Below, in pieces: positions 17,918 through 27,443 of a stretch of DNA of 64,000 bases (positions are counted from its first letter, which is position 1; each line of letters begins with the position of its first letter). The stretch lies in contig NZ_JABBGC010000002.1 in the NCBI RefSeq assembly GCF_012927205.1, forward strand, positions 1-64,000. Reading direction: 5' to 3'. Position numbers and translations under genes: made by a program. Source of the stretch: Chitinophaga fulva. GTDB taxonomy: Bacteria > Bacteroidota > Bacteroidia > Chitinophagales > Chitinophagaceae. The notes under the pieces are model-generated. The model was not told the DNA's origin and searched no databases. It saw only the letters and a list, made by a program, of their open reading frames with translations.

Positions 17918-18562
17918 TTACTGGGCGTTAGCCACCAGTTCCACGGTCAGATCGAAATCGTCGTAGATGGCTTTGTCGCCTATACCTTCAAAGAAGTTTT
18001 TGGAACCGTAACGGATGTTGTATTTGGTACGGTCTACCTTAATGTCCGCTTTGGCAGTCAGTTTGTTGCCTGCAACAGCCACGGTGGCAGGGAAAGTGAT
18101 CGCGTTGGTAATGCCTTTGATAGTCAGGTTACCGGTAATATCATATTTACCGTTGCCTTTAGACGCTACTTTAGTGATCACGAAGTTGGCAGCAGGGAAT
18201 TTCTCTACGCCGAAGAAGTCTTCGCTTTTCAGGTGACCCACCAGTTTGGCGTTACCGTCTGCATCTTTGATGTCGGTAACCGCGATGCTGCGGGTATCCA
18301 GGGAGAAATTACCGCCTTTCAATACGTTGTTCTCTACGTCCAGTTTGCCGTCGGCCACGTTGATGGTGCCGCTGTGCTGACCGGTTACTTTTTTGCCCAC
18401 CCAGAACAGTTTGCTCTGAGATTTGTCTACCTGGAAGGCAGTAGCTTTTTTAGTGCTGGTGACAGCTTTTGCAGGTTTGTTGTTGCCGGCAGTTGCAGGA
18501 GAGGTTAAAGACATCAGTATGATGGCGCTTCCCATGAATACCAAGGATACTAATCGTTGCAT
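17918..18562 (-). CDS. YceI family periplasmic lipocalin-like protein
   Basis: The 214-residue precursor has a signal peptide and a complete YceI domain. It opens AFQVDKSQSKLFWVGKKVTG, contains the conserved HLKSEDFFGVEKFPAANF segment, and closes with DKAIYDDFDLTVEL. The fold is a beta-barrel that binds long polyisoprenoid-type lipids such as quinones; Bacteroidota members are often stress- or respiration-linked. It is transcribed alone, with a hairpin terminator shortly downstream. Confidence 0.9.
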   Translation of the reverse strand: MQRLVSLVFMGSAIILMSLTSPATAGNNKPAKAVTSTKKATAFQVDKSQSKLFWVGKKVTGQHSGTINVADGKLDVENNVLKGGNFSLDTRSIAVTDIKDADGNAKLVGHLKSEDFFGVEKFPAANFVITKVASKGNGKYDITGNLTIKGITNAITFPATVAVAGNKLTAKADIKVDRTKYNIRYGSKNFFEGIGDKAIYDDFDLTVELVANAQ

Positions 18563-18640
18563 ATGTGTGTGTTTAAATTTGCTGCAAAGTAGGTTGATTT
18601 ACGGAGAAGCATTTGCGCAAAGCGGAAAAAAAAAGTTAAA

Positions 18641-19894
18641 TTATTTTTCAGCTATCAGCTCGTCCAGATCTTTGTTCCATTTGGCTACGTAATCCTGGTA
18701 ATATTGACCAGTGATTTCCCCGGTGTAACCGGTATGTATCTGTCTTACTTCTCCTTTACGGTCTATGAGGATGGTGGTGGGGAAAGCCATCATGCGGTTG
18801 AGCGCCGGTAATTTCTCTGACGCCACTTTCTTATCAGCAATGCCACCAAAAAGAATATCATATTGTATGTTGTATTTTTCTTTGAGTTTACCCAGCGTAT
18901 AGCGGGCGTATTCGAGGTCGTCTTTCTGTTCAAAACCAATAGCGATCGCTTCTACGCCCCTGTCTTTGTTTTTATTGTACCAGGGGGAGAGGAATGATGT
19001 CTGGTCCGTACAGTTGGGACACCAGGTGCCGATGATTTCCACGATCACCACTTTGCCTTTGTATTTTTCATCGCTGAGGGAAACCGTTTTACCGTCCAGA
19101 TCGGGGAGGGTGAAGTCCAGTTTTTTGTAGCCTTCCTTCAGGAACGTGAGTTTGTATGGGTCTGGCAGTTCTGCTCCTGCATTTTTGCTGCCATCAAATT
19201 TGATGTTGTTGTAGATACCCAGACTGAGCTCTCCTGTCAGGGATTTGTCATCATTGATTTTCCCTTTGATGTAGATGGGGCTGGGGCCGGTAAAGCCGGA
19301 CAGCTCAAATTCGTCGCCGTGCACGGTGCCTTCCAGTTCGCGGCTGTCACCAACTACCGACATGATCACGCCCGTAAGTTTGTTGCCCTGTTGTTTTAGC
19401 AGGCCTACGCGGTTCGGCGTGGGTTCTTTGCTGTAGATGGTCAGGTCCCATTTGCCGCTGATGTCATGTTGAGGGGCTGCTTCGGTGCCTGGCGGCGCAA
19501 AGCGGTAGCTCTGGCCGTATTCAGCGGCGAAGGGGAGGGCGTTGCCCCTGAAATTGGGCACCAGGCTGCGGTATTCACCGGTGATTTTACCGTCATCTTC
19601 TATTTTGGCTACCAGTGCGGCGTCGTAGGTATTCATTTTGATGAACAGCGAATCAGCGCCAATGCGTTGTACATGGAAGTCATCGCGACGGGTACCGTTG
19701 AGCAGCGTAAACACCGCGTGTTCGGGGTCTTTGCCTTTCAGTTCAAAGTTAAAAGGCACCTGTGATTCGTTGAGGGTGAAGACGCCCCGCCAGATGCCCT
19801 CGCGGACAAACGGTTTGTCGGGCGTAGCGGCAGCGCTGCCCAGCAGGGAGACAGACAAGAGGCCGGTGAGTAAGAAAGACTTATGTGTTTTCAT
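18641..19894 (-). CDS. TlpA-like secreted thioredoxin with N-terminal beta domain
   Basis: The 417-residue precursor has a signal peptide (MKTHKSFLLTGLLSVSLLG). A beta-rich region of about 230 residues follows, then a C-terminal thioredoxin fold with the redox motif WCPNC in EIIGTWCPNCTDQTSF. The cis-proline strand is MAFPTTILIDRKG. It should act as a periplasmic thiol-disulfide reductase, for example in cytochrome c maturation or repair. An open frame extends upstream to 20170, but that part is low-complexity and lacks a signal sequence, so I start at the ATG 19894. It lies 78 bases upstream of the YceI gene's start on the same strand and may be co-transcribed with it. Confidence 0.87.
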   Translation of the reverse strand: MKTHKSFLLTGLLSVSLLGSAAATPDKPFVREGIWRGVFTLNESQVPFNFELKGKDPEHAVFTLLNGTRRDDFHVQRIGADSLFIKMNTYDAALVAKIEDDGKITGEYRSLVPNFRGNALPFAAEYGQSYRFAPPGTEAAPQHDISGKWDLTIYSKEPTPNRVGLLKQQGNKLTGVIMSVVGDSRELEGTVHGDEFELSGFTGPSPIYIKGKINDDKSLTGELSLGIYNNIKFDGSKNAGAELPDPYKLTFLKEGYKKLDFTLPDLDGKTVSLSDEKYKGKVVIVEIIGTWCPNCTDQTSFLSPWYNKNKDRGVEAIAIGFEQKDDLEYARYTLGKLKEKYNIQYDILFGGIADKKVASEKLPALNRMMAFPTTILIDRKGEVRQIHTGYTGEITGQYYQDYVAKWNKDLDELIAEK

Positions 19895-20505
19895 GGGTTT
19901 TATTTTTTGGTTGAGCAAAATTGTGTGAACAATGCACAGGGAGACGCTGTGCCCGGACGGTACCGGAGCGCGGTATGCATGGAAATACCTGCCACTGACA
20001 GAAAGTCCCACAGCGGTTCCTGCACAGGATGATGATACAAGATCACTGTAACACCTATACGATACAGGAGTCAGGCAATCATCGCCCGGAGGGCAAAAAA
20101 TGAAAAAGAAAAACAATGAAAAAGAAAAGTACCAAAGGACATCGCTGATGAGGATATCAGCAAATATCAAAATCCCAAAATCCCGATATCAACAGGGCAT
20201 TACTGACAAGGAAACCTGCCCATATCGAAATTTTAAAATTTCTGAATAAGGTGAGAACAACATCGAAAGAAGTAAACTGACTGTTTCATGCTAATTATTT
20301 TATAGCTCCGCAATTTGATAATGGTGGCATAAACTAATTAACGGTGGGCTTAATTAGGTGTGATAAAACAAAGATAGGAGGGGCTGTTTATATTTCCAAA
20401 TAAAAGTCTATAATTTTTGTAGACTATTATTGTTTTCGTGCGTACAACCGCGACCCTGCTATCTTTCATTAATATGACCTACCTTTGCGGTTTAAATAAC
20501 CGGTT
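19895..20505. other. Divergent promoter region with a 16-bp palindrome
   Basis: This region separates the TlpA-like gene (leftward) from the radical SAM gene (rightward) and has no credible gene. It contains the perfect palindrome GAAATTTTAAAATTTC at 20227-20242 and ATCAAAATCCC repeats near 20165-20190. TACCTTTG at 20480-20487 matches the phylum's -7 element, about 26 bases before the downstream start. Confidence 0.5.
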
Positions 20506-22707
20506 TTGAGTCATTCTGTTTTTTTAATAACACCGCCATTTACGCAGCTGAACACGCCCTATCCGGCCACAGCCTACCTGAAAGGGTTCCTGAACACAAA
20601 AGGGATCAGCGCTTTCCAGGCTGACCTGGGTATCGAAGTAACGCTGGCTTTATTTTCAAAACAGGGCTTACAGCAGTTGTTCGACAGTATTACGGCAGAA
20701 CCTCCGGCAGAGCTTTCTGAAAATGTAGCCCGTATCATAGCGTTGCAGGATGACTATGTAAACACCATCGACGCGGTTATTTTGTTTTTACAGGGCCGCA
20801 ACCCCACATTGGCCCACCAGATCAGCAAACGTGATTTTCTGCCGGAAGCTTCCCGCTTTGCGCAGCTGGACGACCTGCATTGGGCTTTTGGCTCCATGGG
20901 CACACAGGACAGGGCTAAACACCTGGCTACCATGTACCTGGAAGACCTGTCGGACCTGATCATGGAATGTGTGGACCCGCATTTTGGCTTCAGCCGGTAT
21001 GCAGAGCGCCTGAGCCGCTCTGCCAATAGCTTTGATGAGCTGTACGATGCCCTGCATGAGGGGTATACCTATATAGACCACATCCTGACAGACCTGCTCG
21101 CAGCCCGCATGGAAAGTGTGCAACCCTCGATGGTAGCCATTTCGGTGCCTTTCCCGGGCAATCTGTACGCCGCTTTCCGTTGCGGACAATGGATCAAGGA
21201 ACACTATCCACAGGTGAAAATAGCCATGGGCGGCGGGTTTCCTAATACAGAGCTGCGTTCCCTCAGTGATCCGAGAGTGTTTGAATTCATCGACTTCATC
21301 ACCCTCGATGACGGCGAAGCCCCGATGGAGAACCTGTTTCAGTACCTCAACGGGCAGAAATCCATGGAAGAACTGAAACGTACTTTCCTGTTACAGGAGG
21401 GTAAAGTGAGTTATATTAATAATGCGTCCTGTCACGACTATAAACAAAGCCAGGTTGGAACGCCCGACTACAGCGACCTGCTGCTGGACCAGTACATATC
21501 GGCCATTGAAGTGGTGAACCCTATGCACAGCCTCTGGAGCGACGGGCGCTGGAACAAGCTCACCATGGCCCATGGCTGCTACTGGGGAAAATGTACTTTC
21601 TGTGATATTTCACTGGATTATATACGCGTGTATGAGCCGATAGCCGCCTCTATGCTGTGCGACCGCATGGAGACCATCATCGCGCAGACGGGCCAGAACG
21701 GCTTCCACTTTGTGGACGAAGCCGCGCCACCCGCGTTGATGCGCGCTTTGGCGCTGGAAATCATCCGGCGTAAGCTCACCGTCACCTGGTGGACCAACAT
21801 CCGTTTTGAGAAAAGTTTCACGCGTGACCTCTGTCTGTTGCTCAAAGCATCCGGTTGCATTGCCGTATCGGGCGGACTGGAAGTAGCGTCTGACCGGTTG
21901 CTGGGCCTTATCCAGAAAGGGATCACCGTGGCGCAGGTAGCGAGGGTGAACCGCCATTTCACGGAAGCGGGCATTATGGTGCATGCTTACCTGATGTATG
22001 GTTTCCCGACGCAGACCGCGCAGGAGACCATCGATGCACTGGAAATGGTACGGCAGATGTTCGCTGCCGGCATTTTGCAATCCGCCTTCTGGCATCAGTT
22101 TACCATGACGGCCCACAGCCCTGTAGGGCTGGACCCCGCCAAGTTCCAGGTGCAGAAAGAGACCGAGGTAATCGGTACTTTCGCCAACAATGATATTCAG
22201 CATGTCGATCCCACCGGGGCAGACCATGAAAGTTTTAGCTTCGGCCTGAAAAAATCGTTGCTCAACTTTATGCATGGCACCTGCCTGGATTACCCGTTGC
22301 AAAAGTGGTTTGAATTCAAGGTGCCGAAAACCAGCGTGGCGCCGGATTTCATCACCCAAGCGCTGATGGAGGAAGAAGCAGGCACTATCAAACCCACAAG
22401 CAAGGTGGTTTTCCTGGGCAAACAGCCGTCGATGGAAGTGATCACCAAATCCAAGAAAGGCAGCACCTGGGAAGTAGCCTCTTTCACTTTTCAGAATAAA
22501 AAAGAAAAGATGAATATCAGCGTTCCGCCCCCACAGGGCGAATGGCTGGCAGGTGTGCTGGCGCAGGTAGCCGTGGCTAACCCGAAGACCTATACGTTAC
22601 AGGAACTGAAAGACAGTTATGAAGCGGCGGGCCTGGAAGATTTTGAGCTTTTCTGGGACAATAAACCGGTGAATACCCTCTACCGGTCAGGGTTGCTGAA
22701 GTTGTAA
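20506..22707 (+). CDS. B12-binding-type radical SAM enzyme
   Basis: The 733-residue protein has an N-terminal cobalamin-binding-like Rossmann domain (start VFLITPPFTQLNTPYPATAY; KIAMGGGFPNTELRSL near 240; FITLDDGEAPMENL). A radical SAM TIM-barrel follows with the cluster motif GCYWGKCTFC near residue 355. The spacing is CX4CX2C rather than the usual CX3CX2C, a known variant in some B12-type families. Later motifs GGLEVASDRLLGLIQKGIT and AYLMYGFPTQT fit SAM binding. The reaction could be methylation or rearrangement; the substrate is unknown. The start is TTG at 20506, chosen because the conserved first strand begins at once and a promoter-like TACCTTTG lies just upstream. Confidence 0.82.
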   Translation: MSHSVFLITPPFTQLNTPYPATAYLKGFLNTKGISAFQADLGIEVTLALFSKQGLQQLFDSITAEPPAELSENVARIIALQDDYVNTIDAVILFLQGRNPTLAHQISKRDFLPEASRFAQLDDLHWAFGSMGTQDRAKHLATMYLEDLSDLIMECVDPHFGFSRYAERLSRSANSFDELYDALHEGYTYIDHILTDLLAARMESVQPSMVAISVPFPGNLYAAFRCGQWIKEHYPQVKIAMGGGFPNTELRSLSDPRVFEFIDFITLDDGEAPMENLFQYLNGQKSMEELKRTFLLQEGKVSYINNASCHDYKQSQVGTPDYSDLLLDQYISAIEVVNPMHSLWSDGRWNKLTMAHGCYWGKCTFCDISLDYIRVYEPIAASMLCDRMETIIAQTGQNGFHFVDEAAPPALMRALALEIIRRKLTVTWWTNIRFEKSFTRDLCLLLKASGCIAVSGGLEVASDRLLGLIQKGITVAQVARVNRHFTEAGIMVHAYLMYGFPTQTAQETIDALEMVRQMFAAGILQSAFWHQFTMTAHSPVGLDPAKFQVQKETEVIGTFANNDIQHVDPTGADHESFSFGLKKSLLNFMHGTCLDYPLQKWFEFKVPKTSVAPDFITQALMEEEAGTIKPTSKVVFLGKQPSMEVITKSKKGSTWEVASFTFQNKKEKMNISVPPPQGEWLAGVLAQVAVANPKTYTLQELKDSYEAAGLEDFELFWDNKPVNTLYRSGLLKL

Positions 22708-22791
22708 CGCTATCGATTATTTACCATAAATGATCGTCTTCAGAAAAAAAATATAATATCTTGCGGAGGAAAAAATTTATACCTCAAAGCA

Positions 22792-25044
22792 ATGGAAAGA
22801 CCTATTACTGTCCCTGAAGCTGCCGTCTATAATGATGCCGACAAAGAGTGGCTGTTTGGTGAAACCAATGAAAACAACCAACGTGTTGGCCCCTGGAAAA
22901 TATGGCATATAGAAGGCTACCTCTGGGTAGCCATTGATTACCGGGATGGTATCCCTCCTTACCCGACCCAACGTTTTCACCCCGATGGTACTGTATCACA
23001 GGATGGTGAATGGTATGGCGGCGATAAATATGTAGGCCCGTTGCGCCTGATCAAAAGTGACAATCCTACACCTGAATATTTTCCTCCCGATAATGCTGAT
23101 AATGTATGGGCCGCGGAATTTGACTATGTAGATGAATTCATTTACAATGCCCAGCGTTATTTTGACAAAGAAAACAATGAAGTGAGTTCCGACGGAGACC
23201 CGCTGCCGGCAAGGCCCCAAAATGTGCCTGCACGCGCGCATTTCATCAGAGGCGCCTATTCAGCCACCAACTGGGTAATGGGCACTGTCGACACCCGCAT
23301 CGCTAATTATATCGGTGAATATTTTGAATGGGACCTGGATGGAAACCCGGTAGTAAAAAGACTTTACAGCGATTCCGGTCGTGTATTGGAGGATTATAAG
23401 TATACCAACGGCGTGTTAAGCAGCTCCAATGTATACGATAAAGATGTACCAAAAGACTCCGAGACATGCTATTACTACAGCGGTACAGCCACGCCGGTAG
23501 TAAAAACCCGGATAGTCTACCGCAGCCAGGAAAAAGACGTAACCAACATCTATTTTGATAAAACGGGCCGGGAGCTTTACTCCGTACGAAGAGAACAGTT
23601 GTCTCCTGTCCATAAACGAAGATATTTTAACGGTGAACTGGTTTGCGAAGGACATCTCTCCGACGATAAATTCAGTTTCCCGGAAAGTGCTGTTTACTAT
23701 GCTTCCGGAGGCGGTACGCTCATCGACTTCACCAATAATGGTGATGGCACCGGTACCTGGCGCCTGTACGACGCCGCAGGACAGGTGTTACGGCACCTTA
23801 CCATAACGGAAGATTCGGATGATCATTTCCAGTTGATAAGATGGGATGCCTTCATACCGTCCTGGGGCGGCTATGAAGTTAACACCGCCCGTACTGACTG
23901 GGAAAGCGTGGTGATGTTGTTCAACCGGAACTATGATGAGCTTAATGCCAAAGTTAAACTGTATGCGCTGGAAGTGCCGGCGTACCTGCAAAAAGAGCTG
24001 GACGCCATCGACTGGGAGACCATCGATGCTTATCATAGCAGCGGTGGTGCTGAGCTGCCCATTGGCATCAATGGCATGCTATCGGAAGATGAGGCGGTAG
24101 CCGATGTGGCCGAAAAAATGCTCTGGCCGGAGATTGAACAGCAGGGCTGCGTATATGCGTCGACGTACAAAGTAGCAACGATACTGGCGCGCATGATACC
24201 TCACTATCAACACCTGCCGGCTGTGCCACAGCGATTGGGAAAATTCCTGTATACCATCCTGGACTTAAGGTATATCACCGAGCAGAACGATTTGTATAAG
24301 GAGCTAATAGGAGCTATTGCGCCGCTGGAGCCTATGCTGCTCCAGTGGGCCGTAAGCGATAACGCTGATATGGCACGTATGGCGCAATACATCCTGATGT
24401 ATTCCGGCAATGAGGCTACGGAGCAGTTCCTGCTAGATGAATGGCAAAACACGGACCACAGCAGTACCCGAAGAGGATACGCCATTTATTCCCTGTCGGG
24501 TTTTTATGTTGTCAGAGAGCAACGCAATAAACTGCTGACAACCTACGCTACCGCAGTGGGCACTGAAGGAGATGCATTTGTGCGTTTTGTCCTGGCTGCA
24601 CAGTTGGTGCTGCTCACCGGCACAGAAGCCCAGGAATCCTGGCTGACGGATTTATTGCATGCATTGGCCAACCACGAAGCGCTCGATGATGACTACGGTA
24701 ACATGATGCCCTTCATTGGTGATATCTATAACGTACATGAATATATTTTAGCGGTACTGCGCCAATCCAGGCCCGATGTACTGGAGAAGGAGATAGAGCC
24801 CATCATCGATGGACTGCCCGCTATGAGCACATTGAACCAGGTCAGCTATCTGCAGACAATATTCGCTGTGTTGTTCAACGATGAAACGGCGCTGGAAGAT
24901 ATGACGCCGATCAGGAAGAAGGCTTTGCTGACAGCAGCGGACGTGGTGGCGAAGAACCCTGGTTTTGTCAATCTTCTTGAAGTGTTCAGAGCGTATGGTC
25001 TGCCGCATGACGCGTATGCTTTGAGGCAAATAGCGGAAGTATAA
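22792..25044 (+). CDS. Large unknown protein: YwqK/MORN-like repeats plus helical repeats
   Basis: I do not recognise the 750-residue protein as a whole. Residues about 1-370 contain repeated strand pairs of the form FDKTGRELYSVRREQ, YFNGELVCEGHL and YDAAGQVLRHLTITED, like the MORN/YwqK antitoxin-type repeats. Residues about 400-750 are helical with HEAT-like periodicity (AVADVAEKMLWPEIEQQG; NADMARMAQYILMYSGNEAT). There is no signal peptide or membrane segment. Proteins of this composition are often found as orphan immunity or scaffold proteins near polymorphic toxins, but no toxin is visible. A strong terminator follows its stop. Confidence 0.65.
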   Translation: MERPITVPEAAVYNDADKEWLFGETNENNQRVGPWKIWHIEGYLWVAIDYRDGIPPYPTQRFHPDGTVSQDGEWYGGDKYVGPLRLIKSDNPTPEYFPPDNADNVWAAEFDYVDEFIYNAQRYFDKENNEVSSDGDPLPARPQNVPARAHFIRGAYSATNWVMGTVDTRIANYIGEYFEWDLDGNPVVKRLYSDSGRVLEDYKYTNGVLSSSNVYDKDVPKDSETCYYYSGTATPVVKTRIVYRSQEKDVTNIYFDKTGRELYSVRREQLSPVHKRRYFNGELVCEGHLSDDKFSFPESAVYYASGGGTLIDFTNNGDGTGTWRLYDAAGQVLRHLTITEDSDDHFQLIRWDAFIPSWGGYEVNTARTDWESVVMLFNRNYDELNAKVKLYALEVPAYLQKELDAIDWETIDAYHSSGGAELPIGINGMLSEDEAVADVAEKMLWPEIEQQGCVYASTYKVATILARMIPHYQHLPAVPQRLGKFLYTILDLRYITEQNDLYKELIGAIAPLEPMLLQWAVSDNADMARMAQYILMYSGNEATEQFLLDEWQNTDHSSTRRGYAIYSLSGFYVVREQRNKLLTTYATAVGTEGDAFVRFVLAAQLVLLTGTEAQESWLTDLLHALANHEALDDDYGNMMPFIGDIYNVHEYILAVLRQSRPDVLEKEIEPIIDGLPAMSTLNQVSYLQTIFAVLFNDETALEDMTPIRKKALLTAADVVAKNPGFVNLLEVFRAYGLPHDAYALRQIAEV

Positions 25045-25048
25045 AATA

Positions 25049-25076
25049 AAAACGCCGGAGATAAGCTCCGGCGTTT
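25049..25076. terminator. Hairpin terminator
   Basis: AAAACGCCGGAG (25049-25060) and CTCCGGCGTTTT (25065-25076) form a perfect 12-bp stem with a 4-base loop, five bases after the stop at 25044. The A and T runs allow it to work in both directions. Confidence 0.88.
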
Positions 25077-25287
25077 TCATTTTATGAAGTCTTCAGTTCC
25101 CAGAACTGGAATAATATCGAACCAAATTATGTTGGTATTGATGCAACTAACTATGTCTATGCATCGGTCAGGCCATCAAGGATATTATTGAGATGGATGA
25201 CCCTATTTTATTTTTACAAAAAAGGTGGGTACGACAAACAAAAGAAACAGTAAGTTGCATGGAACAACAAATGAAAAATGTGTAACT

Positions 25288-25839
25288 ATGAAAGGAAAGG
25301 AACTCCTGCAGTTTTTAGGTTATAGTGTTGATCACCCGGATTTTAAAGCCTTTTTGGAGGCCCATCATATCGACCTGCAACACTTGCCTGACCCACTGTT
25401 ACCGGAAAAGAAAGTCCGGAAGTATCTGCATTCACGGTTTATTCAGGGATTTGCTCTTTCTTTCGACTTTGATGATCCCGCAAGAGCGGCGGCTCTCAGC
25501 AAATCAGACCCGGAAGGGCTGTCCATTTTTTCTCCCGCAGATTACCGGATCAAAAATCCGGTAGGTAATGGTCCTCTTTATTTAACAAGGATAGATTTCT
25601 TTACGCCGGAAGCCGGCGCTACCGATCCTATACAGTTACCTTTCGGTCTCCAGCTACAGAGCAACGGCCGCACCGTGGCAGGAAAACTGGGAACAGAAAA
25701 CCCACATGGCGCTGCCAATAGCCACTACTATGAGGCAGATGAAAAGGATTTCTATTACGAACGTTACCACGTGTATGTATATTTTGACCGAGGCGACCAG
25801 GAAGAACGGTTACAGCAACTGGCTGTTATGCTCCGATAG
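25288..25839 (+). CDS. Unknown small cytoplasmic protein
   Basis: The product of about 183 residues starts MKGKELLQFLGYSVDHPDF and has no signal or membrane segment. The front half is helical. The back half is beta-rich with many aromatic residues (SHYYEADEKDFYYERYHVY), a style seen in SMI1-like or other immunity proteins. That comparison is impressionistic and no family is claimed. I use the ATG at 25288 rather than an upstream GTG at 25225 because the upstream stretch is low-complexity and unlike protein. It lies between a large repeat protein and a broken small ORF. Confidence 0.5.
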   Translation: MKGKELLQFLGYSVDHPDFKAFLEAHHIDLQHLPDPLLPEKKVRKYLHSRFIQGFALSFDFDDPARAAALSKSDPEGLSIFSPADYRIKNPVGNGPLYLTRIDFFTPEAGATDPIQLPFGLQLQSNGRTVAGKLGTENPHGAANSHYYEADEKDFYYERYHVYVYFDRGDQEERLQQLAVMLR

Positions 25840-25841
25840 TA

Positions 25842-26009
25842 ATGAAGCTACTCCCAGAAAAAGAACTTGCCGAGGTTTACATACAGCATAATAAATGAAA
25901 ATCTCTTACTGAAAAAGGCTTTACTGCATTCTTAATAGATAAAGGCAGAACAATTCTTGTAAATGCAGTCTGGCACTATGAGAACAGTGATTTAGATGTC
26001 AACTCAATA
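25842..26009 (+). pseudogene. Small ORF broken by an in-frame TGA
   Basis: A start at 25842, three bases after the previous stop, gives 18 codons (MKLLPEKELAEVYIQHNK) and then TGA at 25896-25898. The same frame continues for at least 37 further codons of protein-like sequence (SLTEKGFTAFLIDKGRTILV and on) into the end of the convergent gene. A TGG-to-TGA change would explain the stop. I do not recognise the family. It could be a decayed companion of the preceding gene. Confidence 0.35.
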
Positions 26010-26624
26010 TTACTTCACATACTTCCAGTTCCGGATTTTGCCTTCGGCCATCCACGCGAGGGCATCGGCGAGGCGGCTGTCGCGGGTGGCATCCGTTTTA
26101 GCGCTGGTGATCCACTCTACGTACTCTTTTTTGTTGCTATAACTGAATGCTTCGAAAGTGGCCCATGCTTTTTTATTCTTTTTAATGGCAGACAGGAGCC
26201 AATCCGGGACTTCCAGTTCTTTTTTAACCGGCGTGGCCTTTTTGGTAGCAGGAGGGAGGTCTCTGGTGCTTAGTTTAGCCGCGGCCTTCAGGTATTTAAT
26301 AAAGATTTTGTCTGATGGGAGGTCTTTGAGGCTGGCGATTTTCCCCAGTTGGCCCATGCCATTTTCGCCCCGTTGCTGAAAGATATTATCCGGATCGTCC
26401 ATGAGTGCACCTTTCCAGAAGATAAAGGAGCAGTGGGCCTTAAAAGCGGCAAAGCAGCAGAATAGCTGGCCTTCACAGGTGAAATAGGGCATGCCCCATT
26501 TAATGGTTTCTTCCACTTCGGGGCAGGCTTTATGGACCAGGGCCCGCATATGTTCCAGGATAGGCTGGGCAAAGCCGGCCGATTTAAGGATATAAGCATC
26601 GATACGGGCATCCTGTTGACTCAT
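26010..26624 (-). CDS. YdeI/OmpD-associated (DUF1801-type) protein
   Basis: The 204-residue soluble protein has a DUF1801-type front half with the family's strongest signature, ETIKWGMPYFTCEGQLFCCF, and then AAFKAHCSFIFWKGALM. The back half matches the YdeI C-terminal region (VPDWLLSAIKKNKKAWATFE, YSNKKEYVEWITSAK and the final ALAWMAEGKIRNWKYVK). The fold is frataxin-like in known members and the biochemical role is unknown; some relatives are linked to antimicrobial peptide tolerance. It is transcribed alone, leftward. Confidence 0.85.
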   Translation of the reverse strand: MSQQDARIDAYILKSAGFAQPILEHMRALVHKACPEVEETIKWGMPYFTCEGQLFCCFAAFKAHCSFIFWKGALMDDPDNIFQQRGENGMGQLGKIASLKDLPSDKIFIKYLKAAAKLSTRDLPPATKKATPVKKELEVPDWLLSAIKKNKKAWATFEAFSYSNKKEYVEWITSAKTDATRDSRLADALAWMAEGKIRNWKYVK

Positions 26625-26796
26625 GACAATTAGTTTAGCGCAATTTATATAAATAAATAGATCAGGTAAGCAGGGCTTTGTTTTGGACGGTGGGTTGCAG
26701 TAAATCCCATTTGTTGTATGGAAACGGTGGAAAAATCCTCCCGCGATGTATTTTATTCTGGCTAAGTTATATATTTTAGTAGGCAGCAGGAATTAT

Positions 26797-26825
26797 CCCG
26801 GGTAACTACCCGGGGAAAACCCCGG
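26797..26825 (+). promoter_or_regulatory. Two overlapping, mutually exclusive hairpins in a leader
   Basis: CCCGGGTAACTACCCGGG (26797-26814) is a perfect palindromic stem. CCGGGG (26810-26815) can instead pair with CCCCGG (26820-26825) around AAAA. Both use the same CCGGG bases, so only one can form at a time. They lie about 50 bases before the ATG at 26876 and could be an operator or an attenuator-like switch; there is no T-run to make a clear terminator. Confidence 0.4.
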
Positions 26826-26875
26826 TGTAAGCATAAAAAAAATGTTGAATATTTGCTTCCACTAAACACAACAAC

Positions 26876-27424
26876 ATGAGCGACAAAATGATGGTTAGCG
26901 GTTATACCGCCAATAACCAGGGGTATCTTGACAATACCACCATCCCTATTGACTCACATATGCCTTTCACCGGTGATCCCGCTACCTACGGGATGCCTGT
27001 TACTGTGAGTGCTTATTTCGGAATGCTGTTCCATTTTTACAATTACCTATCCAAACATCCAGAGGTAAAAGAATTTTTCCAGGGCCGGTACTCCATTGAG
27101 TTCAGCAAGGCTTCCCTTTTCCGGTTGCTGGGCCAGCCTGGATGCGAATTTGTACGCTTTCATTTTGTTATTCCGGAAAATAACGAAAAAATTAGCCTGA
27201 TGGCCGAGGGTCTGGATGCCAATCACGTTAACATCGGGTTCCCTGTGTTGCTGGAAAAAGCCAAGTCCGGTGTACTGGATCCCGTTCCTGGCGACCCAGG
27301 CATTGAAGAAAGAGGCAATGGCGGAGAAGACGAACCTTTGATGGCCAAGCTGTTTGCTGCGCTGAAAGCCAGTGGGCATCCGTTTGGTGCGGTCACGCCT
27401 ATTGATTTAGAGAACCACTGTTAA
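26876..27424 (+). CDS. Unknown soluble protein
   Basis: The 182-residue protein has no signal peptide or membrane segment. It contains YFGMLFHFYNYLSKHPEVKE and a beta segment CEFVRFHFVIPENNEKISLM. The C-terminal third has an acidic Gly-rich linker (EERGNGGEDEP) and a final helical stretch. I do not recognise a family. It is followed after 19 bases by a membrane protein gene, and that gene overlaps a histidine kinase gene, so it may be the first gene of a signalling operon. Confidence 0.55.
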   Translation: MSDKMMVSGYTANNQGYLDNTTIPIDSHMPFTGDPATYGMPVTVSAYFGMLFHFYNYLSKHPEVKEFFQGRYSIEFSKASLFRLLGQPGCEFVRFHFVIPENNEKISLMAEGLDANHVNIGFPVLLEKAKSGVLDPVPGDPGIEERGNGGEDEPLMAKLFAALKASGHPFGAVTPIDLENHC

Positions 27425-27443
27425 AAAAAAATTGCTACGCTGA

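Noticed and set aside
19895..20170. Upstream extension of the TlpA-like protein
   Set aside because: The extra residues are low-complexity, and a proper signal peptide begins at the inner ATG at 19894.
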